Assembly (NCBI RefSeq): GCF_029029525.1
Contig: NZ_JAKJSC010000001.1
Location: forward strand, 1,116,001 to 1,180,000
DNA length: 64,000 nt
Direction of reading: 5' to 3'
DNA from: Labilibaculum sp. DW002
Lineage (GTDB): Bacteria; Bacteroidota; Bacteroidia; Bacteroidales; Marinifilaceae
The notes under the pieces were generated by a model. It ran no database searches. It saw only the letters and a list, made by a program, of their open reading frames with translations, and had not been told where the DNA came from. Below, one piece after another: positions 17,955 to 26,761 of this stretch. A program made the translations under genes and the position numbers. Each line of letters starts with the position of its first letter. Positions within the stretch are counted from its first letter, which is position 1.

Positions 17955-18003
17955 CTTTATACTTCTCCCCCTTAGTACTTTTTCCTTTAACCTTTTTACT
18001 TCA
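17955..18003 (-). repeat. Short heptad array upstream of the four-helix-bundle gene, inverted
   Basis: On the plus strand CTT recurs at 17971, 17978, 17985, 17992 and 17999, with less regular copies at 17955 and 17962. On the minus strand this is the same AAG heptad as in the large array. The two arrays therefore face each other across the gene. Confidence 0.7.
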
Positions 18004-18028
18004 AGATTAATCCTTATTCACTTGAAAC

Positions 18029-19213
18029 TTATAATCGAACAATAAAAGCATCAGCATAACCCTTTTCTCGTACTTCGCGAAGTTGACGACGACAAACCCA
18101 GTAATTATCGTAGCTCCCATAAAAATATCGGTACAGCTCATCTTGTTTGTCAAAGGTTCTGGTTAGATCTTTAAAGTTGATACGCTTTACACTCATTTCA
18201 GATTTACTAGCCAGTACCTGAATGGCGAATTTCGCGTTCTTAGTAAGTTTTGAATTACTTGTTGCTGAATTCTTTGTTGATGGTATTTTTATTTTGGCTT
18301 GACTAAATCCAAGATCTCTTAGCTTTTGAACTGCTTCGTCAGCCAACTTCTTATCATTATAATTACCAATCTCAATTGTGTAATATGGCTTTTTTGAGAT
18401 TTCAAGAGATCCTAATTCATAATAATAGTCAACATATTCTTTACCTCTCATTTTTCGCCCCATATTGTAAGATCCCTTTTCGGCAATCAATTTTTTAGGA
18501 GCTGCTATTTCTTTTTTCGCTCTGTATTCAACCAACTCTCCTTTGTTAACAACTGCAAGATTGGCATTAGGAAAACCCGACAAAACTTCATTTTTCAAAT
18601 ATTTTTGAGCATCTCCAACATCCTCAAAACGACCTAACACATAATGATACTTTCCTTTGTTCTGAAAAACTTTTACAGAATTATGTGGTGCAAAACTTTC
18701 AGCATTTAAAACGTCTTTGCTTTGCTGAAGTACAATTGTGTAGAAATATTCTGTTCCAATATTATTTAATTTACCAATAGCTACCTCTGCAGCTTTATTC
18801 TTCTGTACACTTTGCTTGGTAATCTTTTTCTTTTTGATTTGGTCTTGATCATCCTTTTCTTCAGAAAGAACACTCGCTATTTGCTCAGAAGAAAACGTCG
18901 TATGCAAATCTAGAACTTTAGCGTCTACATAACCATAACTTTTAACCGTTTCAACCAATTTCTCTGCATCACCTTTATTGCTAGTTAAGCCTGACAGGTA
19001 ATGATACTCTCCATTTTCACCATTAAGCTCAACCACACCTTCAATCTCCTCAAAATAGTCAGTATACACAGGGTATTTAAACTTGGCTATTTCGACGGCA
19101 TAGGTTGTTCCACCAGCAGTAGAACCAGCAAAATTAATATCGAAAAAGGAAGAAAAGGAACCAATTGTTCCAGCAGTTAAGAAAAAACAGATTAAAAAGT
19201 AGATATTTCTCAT
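18029..19213 (-). CDS. Secreted protein with SPOR-like repeats
   Basis: About 394 residues from the ATG at 19213, which opens a hydrophobic signal segment (MRNIYFLICFFLTAGTIG). An upstream in-frame start at 19300 would add 29 residues ahead of the signal and is less likely. The body has at least three repeats of the pattern YxxxLGxFxDxxxAxxxxxxLxxxGFxxAxI (for example YHYVLGRFEDVGDAQKYL and YTIEIGNYNDKKLADEAV). This pattern resembles SPOR domains, which bind denuded peptidoglycan glycan strands. A lysine-rich linker lies near residues 120-140. It probably acts in the periplasm or at the cell wall. The exact role is unknown. Confidence 0.65.
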   Translation of the reverse strand: MRNIYFLICFFLTAGTIGSFSSFFDINFAGSTAGGTTYAVEIAKFKYPVYTDYFEEIEGVVELNGENGEYHYLSGLTSNKGDAEKLVETVKSYGYVDAKVLDLHTTFSSEQIASVLSEEKDDQDQIKKKKITKQSVQKNKAAEVAIGKLNNIGTEYFYTIVLQQSKDVLNAESFAPHNSVKVFQNKGKYHYVLGRFEDVGDAQKYLKNEVLSGFPNANLAVVNKGELVEYRAKKEIAAPKKLIAEKGSYNMGRKMRGKEYVDYYYELGSLEISKKPYYTIEIGNYNDKKLADEAVQKLRDLGFSQAKIKIPSTKNSATSNSKLTKNAKFAIQVLASKSEMSVKRINFKDLTRTFDKQDELYRYFYGSYDNYWVCRRQLREVREKGYADAFIVRL

Positions 19214-19361
19214 AGCAAGTGGCAGAATAGCGTGTCGGATTATTGCATAAAAATAACAAAATTTAACAATAGTAAATATAATAAAATACTTATAAACCAA
19301 TAAAAATATAGAAAATAAAATATCTTAAAGTCAATCAGATAGCGACTAGTAGACTTCTTAT

Positions 19362-21254
19362 TTATTCCAAAACAATCAATAATTCCAATCGCCTATTCTC
19401 CTGATGTTCCTCTTCCGAACAATCAGCAAGATCGAAACATGCATTTAATATAAACTGCTCGCCCCATGCATCCACCTCAACCACAGATGATTCCAAACCT
19501 TTTTCGGCCAAATATCGCTTCGCTTTCTTTGCCTGCTCCACTGAAACCTCCATATTACTTTGCTCGTCGCCAATCGCATCCGAATGCACATTAATCTTAA
19601 TTTTCACTTCAGGAAAAGCCTTCCAAAATCGATACAAACGATCTAAAATCCCCTTTGCTTTTTCTGAAAATTCGGCTTCATTTTTCTGATAATAGATGTT
19701 TTGGAATGAAATTTTCTTATTTGGATAAGCAATCGGAAGTAAATCTTCCACAAAAGAGAAGCCACTTTTTCTCACTATTGGCTTCATTTCAATTTCAATC
19801 TTCTCTTTTTCTTGAGAAGGATTGTATTCAATCAATTTATCCTGATAATTCTCCTTGCTCAATACTATTTCAAACAATACACCGCTTCGTTTTTCATCTT
19901 TCAAAATTGAAAACTGGTAATATCCAGCTTGATTTAACAGAAACTCAACAGGGAATTCGGTATCCCCAAAAACTTTTCGAACTTGCACATTCAAATCATC
20001 AATGACTTTTCCAGACTGACTATCCTTCACTCGAAATTCTACATCGTCTTTGGTGTTCATTTCCAATTTGTAAATTTGATCTCTCAACCCTCGATCTGCT
20101 CTATCAGACACAAATAAAAGATGTTCACGATCTTTAAAATCAAGAATTGAATAATCAGAAAACTCAGAATTGTAAGGCATACCAGGATTCTTTACTGGAG
20201 CCCAAGTACCATTAGGATATTTCTCTGTAAAAAAAAGATCTAGCGCACCATATCCTCCATGACCATCGGAAGAAAACCACAATTGATCATTCTTTACTAT
20301 TCGTGGATAAATCTCATTCTGAAATGTATTTATGGTACTGCCAAGGTTTTTTGGCGTAGTCCAATTGCCATTATCAAACTCACTCACATACAAATCCATA
20401 CCACCAAAGCCACCTTTCATATCCGAAGCAAAATACATTTTTCTACCGTCCGAAGACAAAAATGGATAGCAACATGAATATTTTCGAGAACAGAAGCCCA
20501 AACTCTCTTTTGCCTGCCACTTTCCGTCTTTTATTTCTGCAACAGCAATTTCCATCTGCTGCTTTCCTTTACGAGTAAACCAACGAGTGTAATATAATCT
20601 AAGTCCATCAGGAGACAAACAAGCCGCACCAATATTGGTTTTAGCTTCTAAACTTTTAGCAAATGCTTTCGCAGATTCATAAACCGCATTTTCATATGCC
20701 GATACCACCAATTGATGGGCATTTCCTTTTTTTAGCATCCCTTTGGAGGTATTGGAATAGACAATTCCATTTGCAAAAGAAGATATTCCTAAACATTTCC
20801 CTTTGGGCTGAGCATTAATTTTTATCAATTGAAGCTCTTTTGAAGCATTTCGAAATGCAATCAGTTCATCTATAGCCTTCAAATTCCGCTCTACCTCATT
20901 GAGATCTGCTCCGCTTTCTTTTGCTCTTTCATAGATAAGGATAGCTGCTTCAAAATTATCCTTTGCAAGATGAATTTTCGCTAAGCTTAAAAGGTCTTCA
21001 GATTCTCTCTCTCCTTCTGGAATCAAATCATAAAAGCTTTCCGCCATCTTATAATCTCCCAATGTGAAATAACTCTCAGCAATTTTTCGATTCAGCTTAG
21101 CAGTTTTATTTTGAACTTTTTTGTACTGAAGAATGGCTTCAACATAATCTCCCTTATTAATGGCTCTATCACCCTTTTTAAGGTATTTATCCTGAGCTAG
21201 AAGACTAGATTGAATTAGCAAGAAAAGAAAAAGGAGTCTTAATTTACTGATCAT
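19362..21254 (-). CDS. PorE-like OmpA-family protein (TPR, beta-propeller, OmpA_C)
   Basis: A 630-residue secreted protein. Signal peptide at 1-20 (ending LLAQ). TPR repeats span about 22-130. A WD40/PD40-like propeller spans about 150-400, with motifs such as LSPDGLRLYYTR, LSSDGRKMYFASD and WFSSDGHGGYGALDLF. A small carboxypeptidase-regulatory-like domain lies near 405-480, and an OmpA-C peptidoglycan-binding domain near 505-630. This order is the one known for PorE of the type IX secretion system, although Bacteroidetes have several paralogues with the same layout. It is probably anchored to peptidoglycan. No other type IX core genes are in the window, so the PorE role remains an inference. 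Confidence 0.75.
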   Translation of the reverse strand: MISKLRLLFLFLLIQSSLLAQDKYLKKGDRAINKGDYVEAILQYKKVQNKTAKLNRKIAESYFTLGDYKMAESFYDLIPEGERESEDLLSLAKIHLAKDNFEAAILIYERAKESGADLNEVERNLKAIDELIAFRNASKELQLIKINAQPKGKCLGISSFANGIVYSNTSKGMLKKGNAHQLVVSAYENAVYESAKAFAKSLEAKTNIGAACLSPDGLRLYYTRWFTRKGKQQMEIAVAEIKDGKWQAKESLGFCSRKYSCCYPFLSSDGRKMYFASDMKGGFGGMDLYVSEFDNGNWTTPKNLGSTINTFQNEIYPRIVKNDQLWFSSDGHGGYGALDLFFTEKYPNGTWAPVKNPGMPYNSEFSDYSILDFKDREHLLFVSDRADRGLRDQIYKLEMNTKDDVEFRVKDSQSGKVIDDLNVQVRKVFGDTEFPVEFLLNQAGYYQFSILKDEKRSGVLFEIVLSKENYQDKLIEYNPSQEKEKIEIEMKPIVRKSGFSFVEDLLPIAYPNKKISFQNIYYQKNEAEFSEKAKGILDRLYRFWKAFPEVKIKINVHSDAIGDEQSNMEVSVEQAKKAKRYLAEKGLESSVVEVDAWGEQFILNACFDLADCSEEEHQENRRLELLIVLE

Positions 21255-21374
21255 ACTTTACATCTATTAGAAGGTGAACATAAACTAAAATTAAGTCTTT
21301 TTTAAAAGAAAACAAAGCAAGTACAACAAAAAGACAGACAGCACTAAAGCTCCTAGTTAACATCAAAGCGTAAA

Positions 21375-21401
21375 TAAAAAAACCACCTTCAATAAAGGTG
21401 G
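21375..21401 (-). terminator. Rho-independent terminator of queA
   Basis: On the minus strand CCACCTT and AAGGTGG form a 7-bp stem with a 5-base loop, followed by GTTTTTTTATTT. It lies about 50 bases after the queA stop. Confidence 0.75.
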
Positions 21402-21449
21402 CCATATAAATATCATGTAAATTGAGCAATAAAAATACACTCAATAGAA

Positions 21450-22685
21450 CTATCCTTTCATTAACAAAGAGCTATCTCCATAACTTAAAAAACGAAAATC
21501 ATTCTCTAAGGCATACTTGTAAATTCTTTTCCAATTATCACCTACGAGTGCAGAGATTAACAGAAGCAAGGTACTTTGTGGCTGATGAAAATTAGTCACT
21601 AAACCAGAGATTACCCTAAATTCATAACCTGGAGCAATAATAATTTGGGTAGCCGCATTAAATAGTGCAAGTTCTTTTTCTTGCATGTAATCACACAAGG
21701 CCTGATAAGACTCTTGCCTACTGTAAGTATCCGAAAGCTGGTAAGCTTCCCACTGTTCCAACAAATGAGGATTCTCTTTTCCTTCTAGCACTTTCACACC
21801 CATCCAATACAAACTTTCCAAGCTACGTACCGAAGTTGTTCCCACTGCAACAATTTGCTTTTCGGCCTTTATTATATTCTGCAAACTATCGGTGCTTACC
21901 TGAATATGCTCTGTATGCATTTCGTGATCACCAATAAGTTCTGTTTTAACTGGCTTAAATGTACCAGCACCAACATGCAGCGTTAGTTCATTTCTTTGAA
22001 TATTTTTTGAATCAAGCTCTTCAAAAACCTCATTGGTAAAATGCAATCCTGCCGTTGGCGCAGCAACTGATCCCTCGAACTTAGAATACACTGTTTGATA
22101 TCGAAGCAAATCTGTTTCCTCTGTGTCTCTATTCAAATACGGAGGAATCGGAATCTTTCCTGTTTGCTCTAAAACATCACTAAAGCACAATTCTGAGTGA
22201 TCCCAGGAGAAAATAATCTCTTGAGAACCGTCTAAATTCTCACCTTTTTCAGCACTTAAAAAATACTCTTTCCCTTCTACGAAAAAAGGCATTTTCAATA
22301 CACCAGATTTCCATTTTCTGGCATTACCAACAATACATTTCCATGATGAAGATTCACATGTCTGAAAAGCCAAGTTATAATCTGCAGGAGCCAAAGGTTC
22401 AAGACAAAAGATCTCGATACGTGCACCTGTTTCTTTATAAAAAATCAAACGTGCCTGAATCACCTTGGTATTGTTGAATACCATAGTCGTTCCCTCCTCT
22501 AATTCGCTTGGTAACTTATCAAAAATAGACGCTGCGATCTCTCCATTTTTATAAACTAACAATTTAGATAAATCTCTGCTTGTTAAAGGATGTTTCGCAA
22601 TTCGATGATCCGGTAGATCATAGGTGAAATCTGATATCTGAATTTGTTTGGCTTCCAAACTATCTGTACTTGTACTCTTATTCAT
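21450..22685 (-). CDS. queA: S-adenosylmethionine:tRNA ribosyltransferase-isomerase
   Basis: A 411-residue QueA, which transfers and isomerises the ribosyl part of SAM onto preQ1 in tRNA to give epoxyqueuosine. The family blocks are present: FTYDLPDHRIAKHPLTSRDLSKLL at the N-terminus, GTTMVFNNTKVIQARL, then VAAPTAGLHFT near residue 210, HVGAGTFKPVK and VTNFHQPQSTLL near 375. The length is that of the longer Bacteroidetes version, in which the central region is enlarged. It is divergent from the Smr gene, and the two share a compact promoter region at 22728-22760. Confidence 0.95.
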   Translation of the reverse strand: MNKSTSTDSLEAKQIQISDFTYDLPDHRIAKHPLTSRDLSKLLVYKNGEIAASIFDKLPSELEEGTTMVFNNTKVIQARLIFYKETGARIEIFCLEPLAPADYNLAFQTCESSSWKCIVGNARKWKSGVLKMPFFVEGKEYFLSAEKGENLDGSQEIIFSWDHSELCFSDVLEQTGKIPIPPYLNRDTEETDLLRYQTVYSKFEGSVAAPTAGLHFTNEVFEELDSKNIQRNELTLHVGAGTFKPVKTELIGDHEMHTEHIQVSTDSLQNIIKAEKQIVAVGTTSVRSLESLYWMGVKVLEGKENPHLLEQWEAYQLSDTYSRQESYQALCDYMQEKELALFNAATQIIIAPGYEFRVISGLVTNFHQPQSTLLLLISALVGDNWKRIYKYALENDFRFLSYGDSSLLMKG

Positions 22686-22727
22686 CTGTAATATTATTAC
22701 GCTAGCCTTCTATAATAAAAAGAGGCC

Positions 22728-22760
22728 TTGCGAATTGATTCGCAAAAATAGCTAACTTTG
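22728..22760 (+). promoter_or_regulatory. Promoter of the Smr-domain gene
   Basis: TTG at 22728-22730, 22 bases, then TAACTTTG at 22753-22760. The -7 box is an exact match and the spacing is slightly long. The predicted start near 22766 leaves a leader of about 80 bases. Confidence 0.45.
22743..22750 (-). promoter_or_regulatory. Possible -7 box of queA
   Basis: The minus strand reads TATTTTTG, an exact TAnnTTTG match, 58 bases before the queA ATG. No TTG sits at the ideal distance. It is only two bases from the opposite-facing -7 box of the Smr gene. Confidence 0.35.
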
Positions 22761-22844
22761 TCGGAATTAGAAAACCTGTTGGCAATTTCTCAAAAGCTAG
22801 TGAACAATTGAGAAATCTATTGCCACCATAAATCAAAATATAAA

Positions 22845-23873
22845 ATGCAAATAAATATAGGTGACAAAGTTCGTTTCTTGAACGACGTTGGTGGAGGTAC
22901 GGTAACAAGAATTGTAGACGCAAAAACTGTAATGGTTCTAAACGAGGAAGATGAATTTGAAATTCCTAGTTTAAAAACGAACCTAGTTGTGGTTGAATCA
23001 GCTAATGGTGGCGACACTGCTCCAGCAAAACAAAATACTGCAATAGGAAAAAACTCTACCGTCTCAGATCAAAAAAATGCACTTTTTGTTGAAAAAGAGG
23101 AAATTTATGCTGCTTTTACGCCTCGTGAATCTTCAGATCCTACGGATAGTCCTCTTGAATTGTATCTGATTAACGATACCAATCACATTCTACTTTACAA
23201 TTATTACCACGAAATGGGTGACGGCCTTGAAGGCATAACTGCTGGTAATCTTGATCCAAAATCAAAAATAATTTTAAGAGAATACGATAAAAAAGAGCTT
23301 AACGAACTTAGCAATTGTCATTTTCAGATCATCTATTATCAACAAGGAAAATCAAGCATTAAAACCCCATTAAACAGAGAAATAAAACTTCAAGCTGTTA
23401 AATTCCACAAATCTTCAAGCTTTAGAGAAACAGCTTACTTTCATCAGGATAGCTTCCTACATAAATTAACAGGCGAGCTTCTAGAGTATAAAATTGAAGA
23501 ATTGAGCAACAAAGAATTCAAGCAAGCAATTCGCGAAAAAGAGCATTCAGGAAAATCAGCATCTTCACAACCGAAGGTGAAATCCTCAAGTGATATTTTA
23601 GAGGTAGACTTGCACATCAATGCGCTAATCGATTCTGTTACTGGCCTATCAAATGCTGACATCTTAGAATATCAATTGAATAAATTTCACGAGGTTCTTA
23701 GACAATCCCAACATGAAAAAGGCAAAAAGATTGTTTTCATCCACGGTATAGGAAACGGAACACTAAAACAAAGGGTTCAAAACGAATTGAAGCGAAAATA
23801 CAGAAAGCACTATCAGCAAGATGCTTCTTTTAAAGAATATGGCTGGGGTGCAACCATGGTTACGATTCGATAG
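22845..23873 (+). CDS. DUF2027 and Smr domain protein
   Basis: A 342-residue protein. The N-terminal about 75 residues form a small beta-barrel-like DUF2027 region (GDKVRFLNDVGGGTVTRI). The middle is a beta-rich domain, and the C-terminal about 90 residues are an Smr domain with DLHINAL near residue 253 and the loop FIHGIGNGTLKQRV near 300. Smr domains, as in MutS2, are nucleases or nucleic-acid binding modules. This DUF2027-Smr combination is typical of Bacteroidetes, and its cell role is not established. It is monocistronic by its promoter and the strong terminator at 23937. Confidence 0.85.
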   Translation: MQINIGDKVRFLNDVGGGTVTRIVDAKTVMVLNEEDEFEIPSLKTNLVVVESANGGDTAPAKQNTAIGKNSTVSDQKNALFVEKEEIYAAFTPRESSDPTDSPLELYLINDTNHILLYNYYHEMGDGLEGITAGNLDPKSKIILREYDKKELNELSNCHFQIIYYQQGKSSIKTPLNREIKLQAVKFHKSSSFRETAYFHQDSFLHKLTGELLEYKIEELSNKEFKQAIREKEHSGKSASSQPKVKSSSDILEVDLHINALIDSVTGLSNADILEYQLNKFHEVLRQSQHEKGKKIVFIHGIGNGTLKQRVQNELKRKYRKHYQQDASFKEYGWGATMVTIR

Positions 23874-23936
23874 GTAAGGATAAAGTTACAAGAAGAAGGT
23901 ATCAAGCATTAAAAAAAGTTTTAATCTTAAAAATAC

Positions 23937-23974
23937 AAAAGCCCTTGGTTATTTTACCGAGGGCATTTTTTTTT
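23937..23974 (+). terminator. Terminator of the Smr gene, possibly bidirectional
   Basis: GCCCTTGGT and ACCGAGGGC form a stem with one wobble around a six-base loop, followed by nine T residues at 23966-23974. On the minus strand the stem is followed by a weaker T-rich stretch, so it could also end the LysE transcript. Confidence 0.8.
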
Positions 23975-23988
23975 ATCACAAGATCAAC

Positions 23989-24639
23989 TTATTGATGTAT
24001 AAAAGATTTAATGGGCTCGAAACAAGCTAAAAAGGCAAGAAAACCAAGCGCTGCAATAATAATTCCAGATGTTTTATTGATCCAAAACAATTGTTTTAAT
24101 CTGAATTTTTTTCTGAAAATATTAATAATGGTTGACAAGGTATACCACCATAAAGCTCCACCAAGCAACACTCCTAAAATTAAAAACAATTCGATTCTTA
24201 GCGTTGGATTACTACCAAAAATAGAAGCTCCCGCAAAAACAGCAACAAACACAAAAACCGCTATTGGATTAGAGGCTGTCAGGAAAAAGATGGAAACAAA
24301 ATCACCTAACATTCCTTTTTTTCCAGTTTTATGGCCTCCACGAATCTGTTTGATTGGATTGGTTAGAAAAATTCGGAGACCAACATAAACCAAAAAAATA
24401 CTACCAATTAACTGAAGGTAAAATTCTTGTGTTTTAATAAAACTAAGTACCATTCCCAAACCAAAAGCAGCAACCGTGGCATAAAACATATCGGCAACAG
24501 CAGCTCCGGAACCAGAAATAAAACCAGCAAGTCTTCCTTTCTGCAGTGTTTTTTGGATAATTAAAACACCAATTGGGCCTAATGGTATTGACGCCATGAG
24601 ACCTATAACAATTCCTTTAATTATATATTGAATATCCAA
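23989..24639 (-). CDS. LysE/RhtB-family exporter
   Basis: A 216-residue membrane protein with six predicted transmembrane helices and the N-terminal motif ASIPLGPIGVLIIQ (about 16-29) typical of the LysE translocator family, which exports amino acids or related small molecules. The start is a TTG at 24639. The first ATG inside the frame (residue 15) would remove part of the first helix. It converges with the Smr gene and follows the OlsF-type gene by 54 bases, so the two may be co-transcribed. The substrate is not predictable. Confidence 0.82.
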   Translation of the reverse strand: MDIQYIIKGIVIGLMASIPLGPIGVLIIQKTLQKGRLAGFISGSGAAVADMFYATVAAFGLGMVLSFIKTQEFYLQLIGSIFLVYVGLRIFLTNPIKQIRGGHKTGKKGMLGDFVSIFFLTASNPIAVFVFVAVFAGASIFGSNPTLRIELFLILGVLLGGALWWYTLSTIINIFRKKFRLKQLFWINKTSGIIIAALGFLAFLACFEPIKSFIHQ

Positions 24640-24693
24640 TTATTCGTCTTTTTCAGTTAACAAAATTGCTCGGCAAAGTTCGTAAAATATATG

Positions 24694-26499
24694 CTAAAAG
24701 TCGGCATCTTCGGTCGAAAATCTTTTCAAAATCGTATCGTCCTTAATTTCTTTTGTCAACGACTCAATCATGTTAACTGGAACATCAAATAAATCGACAA
24801 CAATTAACCCATCCAAACAATCATTAAAGTTAGGATCGATATTGAAACCTACAATCTTAGCGTTTAGAGAAATATACTTCTTTAAAAGTACAGGAAGTTT
24901 GTCATTGGAAACTTCGAAATCGCCAATTAACTTATCCAGTTTATTAATGTCGCTCTTTGCCGCTTCAAGAAGAATGTCCATATCAAGACCTTTAACCTTG
25001 ACCTTGAATTTATTACGTGATTTAATAAACTGCCCCATTTCATAATCGAAATAGTTACGCATAATAAACTTGATAATTAAATCCTTTGAGGTGTTAGAAT
25101 ATTCATTGCTTATACTTACCGGGCCAATCAGATATCGACATTCAGGATTTTTAAGCAAGAAATACATAATACCTTTCCACAGCAGAAAAAGTGGCATTGG
25201 TTTTCTTTGATACTCTTTAACTATAAAAGAACGTCCCAATTCGATTGATTCCTTCAAGACAGGCTCGAAGGCTTTCTTCATTTTAAATAACGATTGAAGA
25301 TAGAAACCTTTCAATCCATATTTATCTAAAATCTCTTTCCCCTTACCTACTCGATAAGCTCCAACAATTTTCTTCTTTTCTTCGTCCCAAATAAAAAGCT
25401 GATGATAATACAAATCGTACTCATCAACGTCGATACTCTGATTCGTTCCTTCTCCTACTTCGCGAAAAGTAATTTCCCGTAAACGACCAATTTCATTAAG
25501 AATATTAGGCAATTTAGAAGATGGCGCACAATACACCACAAAATTTCTACTCTTGAACAAGAGGTGTTCTTGAGCCAAGCTTTCCACTTCACTTTTTATC
25601 AAAACAGGATCAACAGGCGCAATAATTTCTTCAACTTTCTCCTCTTTTGCCTTACGCTTGAATTGATAAAATTTCTTTACCTCAATTGGTGTTCCCAGCA
25701 TATAGGTTTTAGCACGAAGAAAACGCCCGTATTGATTAATATCTGAAAATCCCTTTTGGTCTTTTACAGAAATTGGGTTTCCAATACGAATACGAATGGT
25801 TTTATTCTTCTTATTTAATAATTCTGAAGGCAATTTCACCGTCCTCAAAACAGGATGAATCATCCCCATTAAATAAAAAATTAAACTATTACTTCCCTGA
25901 AAATGGATAGGCACAACAGGTACTTCAGCTTTCTTTATAAATTTAAGAATTGAAGGTTGCCACTGTTTATCTGTAATATTCTTGGATTCTGACTGGTAAG
26001 CTGAAACTTCACCCGCCGGAAAAATTCCTAAAGGAGCTCCATCACTCATATGACGTAAACCTTCCTTTATGCCTCCCATACTTGATGCAACACCTTTTCT
26101 GTCTTCAAAAGGATTAACACCTAAGAAACAATCTTTTAATGGCTCTATTTTCTGAAGTATGAAATTCGCCATCACTTTAAAGTCGGGGCGAATATCGCTA
26201 AGAAGTTTAATTAATAAAATCCCATCAATCCCACCAAAAGGGTGATTTGAAATACTAATAAAGCTACCGTCTAATGGAATTCTTTTCAACTCCTCCTCAT
26301 CAAATTCAAATTTGATTCCAAGGTCATCAATTAAGCCATCGATAAACTCAACGCCTGATTTTTCACAGTTTGCAGAATACAAATCATTCAACTTGTTCAA
26401 ACGTAAAATATACATCAATAGCTTAGCAAAACTCTCCCCTCCAAACCAATTGAGACTTTCACTTGCTTTTAATAAATCTTTGGGATCAACCAATTTCAT
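24694..26499 (-). CDS. olsF: Bifunctional acyltransferase, OlsF-type (PlsC domain plus OlsB-like GNAT domain)
   Basis: A 601-residue fusion. The N-terminal half is a lysophospholipid acyltransferase domain with NHPFGGID at 85-92 (a histidine and aspartate separated by five residues) and FPAGEVSAY near 160. The C-terminal half (about 320-560) is an OlsB-like acyl-ACP-dependent N-acyltransferase, with EITFREVGEGTNQSIDVDEYD and ELGRSFIVKEYQRKPMPLFLLWKG. In OlsF enzymes the two halves make acylated ornithine lipids in one protein. Related Bacteroidetes enzymes make glycine or serine-glycine lipids. Which head group is used here cannot be told. It acts at the inner membrane. Confidence 0.82.
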   Translation of the reverse strand: MKLVDPKDLLKASESLNWFGGESFAKLLMYILRLNKLNDLYSANCEKSGVEFIDGLIDDLGIKFEFDEEELKRIPLDGSFISISNHPFGGIDGILLIKLLSDIRPDFKVMANFILQKIEPLKDCFLGVNPFEDRKGVASSMGGIKEGLRHMSDGAPLGIFPAGEVSAYQSESKNITDKQWQPSILKFIKKAEVPVVPIHFQGSNSLIFYLMGMIHPVLRTVKLPSELLNKKNKTIRIRIGNPISVKDQKGFSDINQYGRFLRAKTYMLGTPIEVKKFYQFKRKAKEEKVEEIIAPVDPVLIKSEVESLAQEHLLFKSRNFVVYCAPSSKLPNILNEIGRLREITFREVGEGTNQSIDVDEYDLYYHQLFIWDEEKKKIVGAYRVGKGKEILDKYGLKGFYLQSLFKMKKAFEPVLKESIELGRSFIVKEYQRKPMPLFLLWKGIMYFLLKNPECRYLIGPVSISNEYSNTSKDLIIKFIMRNYFDYEMGQFIKSRNKFKVKVKGLDMDILLEAAKSDINKLDKLIGDFEVSNDKLPVLLKKYISLNAKIVGFNIDPNFNDCLDGLIVVDLFDVPVNMIESLTKEIKDDTILKRFSTEDADF

Positions 26500-26515
26500 A
26501 TATTACACGTTCTAT

Positions 26516-26576
26516 AAGGTTGTCCCGAATAACATCGGGTGTGATATGCTAAGCACAACCTCTTATTAAGGAGGTT
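26516..26576 (-). promoter_or_regulatory. Structured leader upstream of olsF with alternative hairpins
   Basis: On the minus strand AACCTC (26576-26571) can pair with GAGGTT (26562-26557). The same GAGGTT forms part of AGGTTGT (26561-26555), which can instead pair with ACAACCT (26523-26517) and enclose a CCCGA/TCGGG hairpin. The two pairings exclude each other, as in attenuators. No known riboswitch class is recognised. Confidence 0.4.
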
Positions 26577-26761
26577 TATCACTTAACGTATCTACAGTTT
26601 CTTTATTTTAAACTCTTTATATTTTTTTTTTAATATAGGCCAACAAGACTAACAACTTCACAAATCCATGAATGCAGGCCTTTTCAATTGAGTAAAAATA
26701 GTATTATTTATCAATATTTATATTGATTTTCTCATTAAAAAATCAACATTATTGTTCGTTT

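Noticed and set aside
17150-18003. CRISPR array or diversity-generating retroelement
   Set aside because: The repeats have a 7-base period with no spacers, and no reverse transcriptase or Cas gene is present. Only a four-helix protein distantly like Avd is seen.
19362-21254. A type IX secretion system locus
   Set aside because: Only one PorE-like protein is present. PorK, L, M, N, P and other core genes are absent from the window.
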